A stretch of 8,021 nt of DNA from SIG672 sp045535095 (lineage in GTDB: Bacteria > Bacillota > Clostridia > Oscillospirales > CAG-272). Under the pieces are notes generated by a model. The model worked only from the letters and a program-made list of their open reading frames with translations, searched no databases and was not told where the DNA came from. How positions within the stretch are numbered: the first letter of the stretch is position 1; every line of letters starts with the position of its first letter. The DNA lies in NCBI GenBank assembly GCA_045535095.1, contig JAZSKY010000005.1, positions 1-8,021 of the forward strand, written 5' to 3'. This document shows, in pieces, positions 1-4,239 of the stretch. The position numbers and the translations under genes were made by a program.

Positions 1-1
1 A

Positions 2-391
2 GAATACATTGAAGCAGGAGCCAGCCATGTGATTGTGACATCCTATGTGTTTAAAGATGGAGAAATCCATTGGGAAAATCTGAAGAAACTAGTAGAGGTA
101 GTGGGCAAAGAACATGTGGTGCTTGATCTTAGCTGTCGCAAGAGGGATGGAAGGTACCATGTGGTGACTGACAGATGGCAGACTTTCACAAACGTAGTGG
201 TTGACGCGGAACTTTTAACTACACTTGCTGAGTATTGCAGTGAGTTCTTAGTTCATGGAGTTGACGTGTAGGGGAAGTCTTCGTGTGAAGAGGTGGAATT
301 AGTGAAGATTCTTGCAGACTGGAATCGAATTCCAATTACTTATGCGGGCGGAATCGGAAGCATGGACGACTTAAAAGTGTTTGAAAAATGA
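2..391 (+). pseudogene. hisA: hisA fragment, eukaryote-type HisA isomerase, interrupted by in-frame TAG
   Basis: The frame is open from the window edge and reads like the C-terminal half of the eukaryote-type HisA (ProFAR isomerase), the (beta/alpha)8-barrel histidine-biosynthesis enzyme that converts ProFAR to PRFAR. Recognisable stretches are ASHVIVTSYVF, VVLDLSCRKRDGRYHVVTDR, EFLVHGVDV and, after the stop, IPITYAGGIGSMDDL with the late-barrel AGGI phosphate-binding motif. A TAG at 269-271 sits where the family normally has Glu (VDVEGK), so one GAG-to-TAG change explains it. The same frame then runs another 39 codons of good HisA sequence to a double stop, TGA 389-391 and TAA 392-394. The last part of the barrel is therefore missing as well. 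About 89 codons precede the TAG, and the N-terminal part lies outside the window. No other his gene is visible. Codon use is AGA/GGA-rich, unlike the decarboxylase genes to the right. Family assignment is from memory of family motifs. Stop-codon readthrough is unlikely but not excluded. Confidence 0.82.
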
Positions 392-450
392 TAAAAACGA
401 GCCAAGAATTTTCTCTGTTGTTCTTGACGGAGAATTTGCGGGCACAAAAT

Positions 451-480
451 ATCGGCAGAGAACTTGTTTTCTCTGCCGAT
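451..480. promoter_or_regulatory. Perfect 12-bp inverted repeat over the -35 region (operator-like)
   Basis: ATCGGCAGAGAA (451-462) is exactly repeated in reverse complement at 469-480, with a 6-nt loop (463-468). The loop and the first base of the right arm carry the -35 hexamer of the promoter at 464-492. A long perfect palindrome in this position is what a repressor operator looks like. It could instead be a hairpin ending transcription from the broken hisA, but no clear T-run follows it on the plus strand. What would bind is unknown. Confidence 0.55.
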
Positions 481-492
481 TTGTGGTATAAT
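464..492 (+). promoter_or_regulatory. Promoter (extended -10) upstream of the DUF559 stub
   Basis: TTGTTT at 464-469 and a perfect TATAAT at 487-492 are separated by 17 bp. TGG immediately before the -10 makes a TGn extended -10. The start codon of the DUF559 stub follows 30 nt later, behind a GGAGG ribosome site at 510-514. The transcript could also run on through the repeats to the small gene at 911. Confidence 0.75.
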
Positions 493-521
493 GGAAGCGA
501 TAAAACTTTGGAGGAGTAAGT

Positions 522-683
522 ATGTCGCTCGATTACAACGAAAAGAATATTACTCTTGCAAAAAATCTTCGTAAAAATGCTACACCGCAGGAGAACCATC
601 TGTGGTACGATTTTCTATCAAAATATGAAATCAGATTTCAAAGACAAAAAGCCATGTCTGCGAGTATATCGATGTCGCCGTAA
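522..683 (+). pseudogene. N-terminal stub of a DUF559 family protein, broken by repeat region
   Basis: The ATG at 522 follows a strong ribosome site (GGAGG 510-514, 7-nt spacing) and a good promoter. The first 45 residues have the familiar start of DUF559 (PF04480) proteins: LAKNLRKNATPQENHLWYDF (residues 12-31) followed by IRFQRQKA. The family is thought to have a restriction-endonuclease-like (Vsr-type) fold and usually runs to about 110-130 residues. Here the frame shifts after QRQKAMS, ends in SASISMSP and stops at 681-683. The expected GEYIVDFYC region seems to survive only as out-of-frame scraps: GAGTATATC at 662-670 in one frame, and TGTCGCCGTAAA, which would read CRRK, in another. A REP-like palindrome starts within a few bases. 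The catalytic part of the fold is absent, so this is very probably non-functional. Confidence 0.75.
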
Positions 684-684
684 A

Positions 685-735
685 AGCCTCCCTCCGAGAG
701 GGAGTGGGACCGCGTTAGCGGTGGAAGGAGCCTTT
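685..735 (+). repeat. REP-like palindromic repeat, copy A
   Basis: This is a dense hairpin unit. CTCCCTC (688-694) pairs with GAGGGAG (698-704) over a CGA loop, then ACCGC (709-713) pairs with GCGGT (718-722) over GTTA, followed by GGAAGGAGCCTTT. Its layout of a GC-rich stem, a TGG spacer, a second stem and a GGAGG-like end matches the reverse complement of copy B at 774-824. Similar GGAGGGAG palindromes are scattered through many clostridial genomes. No coding role is apparent. Confidence 0.7.
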
Positions 736-773
736 GGGTGACTTTAGGTTTGGATAAATCTTATTGTATCGCG

Positions 774-824
774 CTCTCCCTCAGTCGCCTACGGCGCCAG
801 CTCCCTCCCGGAGGGAGCCTTGGG
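774..824 (-). repeat. REP-like palindromic repeat, copy B (inverted relative to A)
   Basis: CGCC (786-789) pairs with GGCG (793-796), and GCTCCCTC (800-807) pairs with GAGGGAGC (811-818) over a CCG loop. Reverse-complemented, it reads GGCTCCCTCCGGGAGGGAGC, then TGGCGCCGTAGGCGACTG, then AGGGAG, and it aligns along its length with copy A. The two copies face each other about 40 bp apart and give the composite 685-824 inverted ends, like a REPIN or a tiny MITE. I see no convincing target-site duplication. Confidence 0.7.
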
Positions 825-846
825 CTACGCACAACCTTAGGGGTAT

Positions 847-879
847 GGGCTTTGCCCGAAGCCTTTGTAATACAAAGGC
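847..879. repeat. Two short palindromes downstream of the REP pair
   Basis: GGGC/GCCC (847-850 and 854-857, TTT loop) is followed by a 19-nt palindrome, GCCTTTGTA (861-869), central A (870), TACAAAGGC (871-879), with perfect 9-bp arms. This ends 31 nt before the start codon of the small gene at 911. It may be the outer part of the same repeat family or a 5'-leader structure for that gene. No T-run follows it. Confidence 0.5.
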
Positions 880-910
880 GAAACTGGCGATAAATGAAGG
901 AGATTATTCT

Positions 911-1174
911 ATGTTCCCGATCGAGTTGGATGGAGCAATTGTTCTTTACTATACCTTGCAAGATAATTATGGTTATATCATTTTTCCAAATGGAGAAATT
1001 GCTGATTATTATCGTTACCTTGCGATTTGCCAATACCCCAAAGATGATAGATATTATTTATTCTGTTGCGATGAGAATTATGAAGTAGTAAATGATACGC
1101 TACATGATAGCATTGAAGAATGTATGGCGATTGCTTCACAGTACAAAGATAAAATCGTTTGGAATAAAGCGTAG
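911..1174 (+). CDS. Small tyrosine-rich hypothetical protein
   Basis: This is an 87-residue protein I do not recognise as a named family. The ATG at 911 is chosen because GAAGGAG at 896-902 sits 8 nt upstream. The frame is open back to 764, but that part is only repeat sequence. The protein is cytosolic-looking, with no signal peptide and no long hydrophobic segment. It has 12 tyrosines in 87 residues, clustered in VLYYTLQDNYGYIIFPNGE (residues 11-29) and ADYYRYLAICQY (31-42). A beta-rich N-terminal half is followed by YYLFCCDENYEVV and an amphipathic C-terminal helix around residues 66-82 (HDSIEECMAIASQYKD). This looks like a compact beta-strand plus helix fold such as small accessory or immunity-type proteins have, but that is a guess. 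It lies just after a repeat cluster and converges on the oadB operon. No promoter of its own is obvious; the promoter at 464-492 could serve it. Confidence 0.7.
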   Translation: MFPIELDGAIVLYYTLQDNYGYIIFPNGEIADYYRYLAICQYPKDDRYYLFCCDENYEVVNDTLHDSIEECMAIASQYKDKIVWNKA

Positions 1175-1199
1175 TAATCTATCAAGTCAAATAAAGATA

Positions 1200-1232
1200 C
1201 CCCGACAGACATTTTTTGAAAATCTGTCGGGG
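1200..1232. terminator. Intrinsic terminator, probably bidirectional
   Basis: CCCCGACAGA (1200-1209) and TCTGTCGGGG (1223-1232) form a perfect 10-bp stem. TTTT/AAAA inside the loop could extend it. On the plus strand ATAATTATTTG follows, and on the minus strand TATCTTTATTTG follows, so both sides are T-rich but imperfect. It lies between two convergent units, the 911-1174 gene and the oadB pair, and can serve both. Confidence 0.7.
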
Positions 1233-1330
1233 ATAATTATTTGTTTCCTGCGGATTAAATCAAGTAAGGTTATTTATGATTTCTCCGCTAAGAACATCAC
1301 GCTTTTTACGTCGCCGCGTTTTATTTAGTT

Positions 1331-1462
1331 TTACTCGCCCTTGCTCGAGAAGATCTTGTTTATAAGCATCGTGGAAAGAACTATGATTCCGATAACGATG
1401 AAAATTCCGAGCATACCGATTCCCATATATTTGAGGTTTTCTATAAATGCCTGTACGTTCAT
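1331..1462 (-). CDS. Minimal OadG-like gamma subunit of sodium-pump decarboxylase (43 aa)
   Basis: This short gene is read leftward from ATG 1460-1462 to TAA 1331-1333. It encodes MNVQAFIENL, then the hydrophobic span YMGIGMLGIFIVIGIIVLST (residues 12-31), then MLINKIFSSKGE, giving one transmembrane helix with a short charged tail. The pattern of a short N-terminus, L.xMGIGM.GIF and a single helix followed by K matches the N-terminal membrane part of OadG/MmdD gamma subunits, which anchor and assemble the biotin-dependent sodium-pump complex. Usual gamma subunits are roughly 80 residues or more and carry a longer soluble tail, so this is a cut-down form. GGGAGG (1469-1474) lies 6 nt upstream and begins right after the oadB stop. 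The 13-nt gap argues for translational coupling and for a shared job with oadB. Assignment rests on context and pattern. Confidence 0.7.
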   Translation of the reverse strand: MNVQAFIENLKYMGIGMLGIFIVIGIIVLSTMLINKIFSSKGE

Positions 1463-1475
1463 TTTTTACCTCCCT

Positions 1476-2582
1476 TTACATAAAGAACTTGAGAATAAGA
1501 CCGCCCGCGATAACCGATGCGATCTGTCCCGATACGTTTACGCCTATCGAGTGCATAAGAAGGAAGTTCTGCGGATCCTCCTTGATGCCCATCTTGTGAA
1601 CTACGCGTCCCGACATAGGAAACGCCGAAATTCCTGCCGCGCCGATCATCGGGTTGATCTTCTTTTTGAGGAAGAGGTTCAGGAATTTTGCGAAAAGCAC
1701 GCCGCCCGCAGTGTCGAAAATGAAGGCGAAAAGTCCGAGTCCGAGAATGAGGAGAGTCTCCTTCTGAAGGAACTTATCCGCTTCCATCTGACAAGCGATG
1801 GTGATTCCGAGGAATATCGTAATGAGGTTTGCAAGAACCTTCTGCGCGGTCTCGGAGAGCGAGTCGAGCACTCCGCACTCGCGGATAAGGTTACCGAACA
1901 TAAGAAATCCGACGAGAGCGACCGATTCGGGAGAGAAAAGTCCCGCAACCACCGTAATGATTATCGGGAAGAGTATCTTCGTGGTCTTGGAAACGCTCTT
2001 TCCCTCGTAGGGCATACGGATCATACGCTCCTTTTTGGTGGTGAGGAGTCTTATTACGGGCGGCTGAATTATCGGCACGAGAGCCATATAGCTGTATGCC
2101 GCAACCATTATCGCGCCGAGATATTCGGACTGAAGCTTGATAGCAACGCTTATCGCGGTAGGTCCGTCTGCCGCACCGATTATAGCGATAGACGCCGCGT
2201 CGTTTATCGGGAAGAACATAGAGGCAAGGCAGAGGGTGAAGAATATACCGAACTGCGCCGCCGCACCGAAGATCATAAGCTTCGGGTTAGAAAGAAGCGG
2301 TCCGAAGTCTATCATCGCGCCTATTCCGATAAAGAGAATGAGCGGGAAAAGCTCGTTGGAAATTCCTGCGTTAAACAGGGTGGTGAGCGGCCCTTCCGCT
2401 CCTATTGCGCCCGAAAACGGGAGATTTACGAGTATCGCGCCAAATCCCATCGGGAGAAGAAGAGTGGGCTCCATATCCTTCTTTATCGCAAGATAAATAA
2501 GGATTCCGCCGATCAGCCACATTATAACGTGTCCGTACGTGATCTCGCCAAAGCTGCTGAAAAGTTCTAAAAGTTCTTTCAT
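1476..2582 (-). CDS. oadB: Sodium ion-translocating decarboxylase beta subunit (OadB/GcdB/MmdB family)
   Basis: This 368-residue polytopic membrane protein is the family's usual size. In the oxaloacetate, methylmalonyl-CoA and glutaconyl-CoA decarboxylases this subunit decarboxylates the carboxybiotin carrier and uses the energy to pump Na+ out of the cell. The hallmark GAADGPT lies at 136-142, with Asp139 matching the essential Asp203 of Klebsiella OadB. The segment INPMIGAAGISAFPMSGRV carries Asn310, Gly314, Ser319 and Arg326, with the same spacing as Klebsiella Asn373, Gly377, Ser382 and Arg389. So the known ion and proton-path residues are present and it should be active. ATG 2580-2582 is preceded by AAAGGA (2591-2596) at 8 nt and by its own strong promoter. 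It forms an operon with the 43-residue gamma-like gene. No carboxyltransferase or biotin-carrier gene is in the window, so which substrate it serves cannot be told. Confidence 0.93.
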   Translation of the reverse strand: MKELLELFSSFGEITYGHVIMWLIGGILIYLAIKKDMEPTLLLPMGFGAILVNLPFSGAIGAEGPLTTLFNAGISNELFPLILFIGIGAMIDFGPLLSNPKLMIFGAAAQFGIFFTLCLASMFFPINDAASIAIIGAADGPTAISVAIKLQSEYLGAIMVAAYSYMALVPIIQPPVIRLLTTKKERMIRMPYEGKSVSKTTKILFPIIITVVAGLFSPESVALVGFLMFGNLIRECGVLDSLSETAQKVLANLITIFLGITIACQMEADKFLQKETLLILGLGLFAFIFDTAGGVLFAKFLNLFLKKKINPMIGAAGISAFPMSGRVVHKMGIKEDPQNFLLMHSIGVNVSGQIASVIAGGLILKFFM

Positions 2583-2634
2583 CGTTCTGTTCCTTTAATG
2601 TTATTATCTAATCGTCTGATTGTATGACTTAATT

Positions 2635-2663
2635 ATTGTATCACTTGTTTCGCAAAAAGTCAA
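2635..2663 (-). promoter_or_regulatory. Promoter of the oadB-gamma operon
   Basis: Read on the minus strand, TTGACT (2658-2663) and TACAAT (2635-2640) are 17 bp apart, and TGA before the -10 gives an extended -10. The oadB start lies 52 nt downstream of the -10. A weak 6-bp inverted repeat, TTTCGC (2648-2653) with GCGAAA (2664-2669), straddles the -35 and could be an operator, though it may be chance. Confidence 0.85.
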
Positions 2664-2705
2664 GCGAAATTTGGATTATTTTGCACGCTACGTAAAATTT
2701 TATGC

Positions 2706-2739
2706 AAAAACTCCCCGAAACGACTCTTTCGCTTCGGGG
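2706..2739 (-). terminator. Intrinsic terminator after the ArsB-like gene
   Basis: CCCCGAA (2713-2719) pairs with TTCGGGG (2733-2739). The stem continues inside through CGA/TCG after one mismatch. On the minus strand the stem is followed by AGTTTTTG (T-run 2706-2710). It starts 12 nt past the stop at 2752 and separates the permease from the oadB promoter. Confidence 0.85.
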
Positions 2740-2751
2740 AAGGTTTATATT

Positions 2752-4053
2752 TTAGTGTAAAACAAGCTCAAGTCCGACTATTGCGGCGGTCATCGTAGGG
2801 ATGGACACGTCCGCGCCGTACTTTATAAATCCTGCAAAGGAAAGCTTCTCGCCCTGCTTTTTGAGCATCGCAGTCCACATAATTCCGGCAAGCGCGCCGA
2901 CCGGTGTGAAGAACGCTCCGAGATTTGAGCCTATGACCGAGGCATAGAGCGCGGCAAGTCTTTCGCTACCCGAAAGAGTCTCGCTGAGCGAGGAGAAAAG
3001 AACGCTCATCGGGATATTGTTTATGAGATTCGATCCAAAGAAGGACGCCACTCCGTATCCGATTATCGCATCGCCGCCCGACAGAAGAGACGCAAGCCTC
3101 TCGGTCGCGCCAACCTTTCCGAGTGCAAGGACGAGAACGAACATTGATATAATAAAAGGAATGATCTCGTAGGGTGCGTGGGCAAAGGTCGAGGATATTT
3201 TCGCAAAGCCCTTCCCTCTCACAAGGAGTATCACGAAGGAAATTACAAAAAGGCTGATGCACGCAGAGAGCGATATGAGCCACATCGGCAGATCGAAATA
3301 GGAGGAGACCGCCATCAGCGCGATGCACAGAGCAAGATGTCCGAGTGCTACGAAGGTGAGCGTTTTGTCCTCTATTTTCACGCTCTCACAGACCGCGTCA
3401 AGCGGCTTTCTGAGCTGCTTTGAGAAGAGGAGTCTCAGTACCGCAAATGATACCGCGCCTGCAAGCAGAGTGGGCATTATCATCGTGAGGGTGTACTGCA
3501 AGAAGGATACGCCCGTCCCTGTCATGAGATAAATATTCGTGGGATTTCCTATCATAAGGACCATACTCCACGTATTTGCCGCAACAAATTCGCAGATGAG
3601 ATATGGGAGCGCGTCTATTTTCGCGTTGTGCGCAAAATAGCAGATAAAGGGCGTAAAGGTGAGAACTATTATATCGTTTGAGGTAAACACCGTCAAAATC
3701 GAAACGATGGCGTACACCCAGAAAAACAGCGAGCTTTGACTTGCTCTCGCGTGTCCGAGGACGTACGACGCGAGGAATCTGAAGAATCCCACGCTATCGA
3801 GAAAGACCGACATCAGAGTCATCGACAGAAAGAGAACGAGTATTTTTATGGGATTTATCTCGCTATCGGCGGTGAGTCCTGCAAATATCTCGGAAAGCGA
3901 TATTTCACCGAGGAAAACGAGAAGAAGCGCTCCTATAAGGGGCGGAAAATAGTATATGCTGACCGAGTGTCCGCGAACGTCCACAGACGGCTTTACGAGT
4001 ATCGTTGCAACGAACACCGCGCAGGTCAAAAGGAAGATAACGACGGTTGTCAT
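2752..4053 (-). CDS. ArsB/NhaD/SLC13-type ion permease
   Basis: This 433-residue membrane protein has about 10-12 hydrophobic segments. It belongs to the ion-transporter superfamily that includes ArsB arsenite exporters, NhaD Na+/H+ antiporters and SLC13 carriers. Two inverted-repeat-type hairpin signatures are visible: TSNDIIVLTFTPFI (124-137) followed by GNPTN (169-173), and SNLINNIPMS (341-350) followed by GSNLGAFFTPVGALAGIMW (375-393). The N-D and G-N-P-T-N arrangement is most like ArsB. No arsR, arsC or arsA is nearby and no Cys-rich metal site is seen, so arsenite as substrate is only a possibility; an anion or Na+-coupled substrate is equally open. I start at ATG 4051-4053 because GGAG (4063-4066) is 9 nt upstream. 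The frame is open to a TTG at 4120-4122 and has another ATG at 4068, but the likely -10 box (4101-4106) lies inside that extension. A terminator follows and separates it from oadB. Confidence 0.85.
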   Translation of the reverse strand: MTTVVIFLLTCAVFVATILVKPSVDVRGHSVSIYYFPPLIGALLLVFLGEISLSEIFAGLTADSEINPIKILVLFLSMTLMSVFLDSVGFFRFLASYVLGHARASQSSLFFWVYAIVSILTVFTSNDIIVLTFTPFICYFAHNAKIDALPYLICEFVAANTWSMVLMIGNPTNIYLMTGTGVSFLQYTLTMIMPTLLAGAVSFAVLRLLFSKQLRKPLDAVCESVKIEDKTLTFVALGHLALCIALMAVSSYFDLPMWLISLSACISLFVISFVILLVRGKGFAKISSTFAHAPYEIIPFIISMFVLVLALGKVGATERLASLLSGGDAIIGYGVASFFGSNLINNIPMSVLFSSLSETLSGSERLAALYASVIGSNLGAFFTPVGALAGIMWTAMLKKQGEKLSFAGFIKYGADVSIPTMTAAIVGLELVLH

Positions 4054-4100
4054 TTTCTGTATCTCCATAATTTTCAGATATTTGTCTTTACCAAGTGATA

Positions 4101-4129
4101 ATAATAGCACATTTTTTATCAAAAATAAA
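4101..4129 (-). promoter_or_regulatory. Candidate promoter of the ArsB-like gene
   Basis: On the minus strand TGC-TATTAT (-10 at 4101-4106) forms an extended -10. The -35, TTTATT at 4124-4129 with 17-bp spacing, is poor. A transcript starting near 4094 would leave a 5' leader of about 40 nt before the ATG at 4053 and would exclude the upstream TTG start. Confidence 0.45.
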
Positions 4130-4193
4130 GAGCTTTACTTAACATTTTTTCTCTCTTTTATAGGGCGCGCCTTGTAGAAGATAGACAAAAACG

Positions 4194-4221
4194 AAAACCC
4201 ACAGGCCGTCCTGTGGGTTTT
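4194..4221 (-). terminator. Intrinsic terminator after the LRR lipoprotein gene
   Basis: AAAACCCACAGG (4194-4205) and CCTGTGGGTTTT (4210-4221) make a perfect 12-bp stem with a 4-nt loop. On the minus strand it is followed by CGTTTTTG, giving a long T-run. It begins 18 nt past the stop of the LRR gene. Confidence 0.92.
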
Positions 4222-4239
4222 CTTCATTATAATTATATA

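Noticed and set aside
556..741. Plus-strand frame of 61 codons
   Set aside because: It is an alternative frame of the DUF559 stub running into repeat copy A; the LPPRGSGTALAVEGAFG end is repeat sequence.
685..879. CRISPR array
   Set aside because: There are only two diverged, inverted palindromic units, with no regular direct repeats or spacers and no cas genes in the window.
764..910. N-terminal extension of the 87-aa gene
   Set aside because: The extra residues are translation of REP copy B (a familiar SPTAPAPSRREP type of spurious peptide) and there is no ribosome site before 764, whereas GAAGGAG precedes 911.
1233..1330. Further gene after the gamma-like gene
   Set aside because: Only very short frames without ribosome sites occur on either strand; it appears to be plain 3' intergenic DNA.
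1341..2570. Open plus-strand frame of 409 codons
   Set aside because: It lies wholly antisense to oadB and the gamma-like gene, has no ribosome site or recognisable domain, is rich in R/E/H/Y/S as expected from a mirrored membrane-protein gene, and opposes a strongly supported protein.
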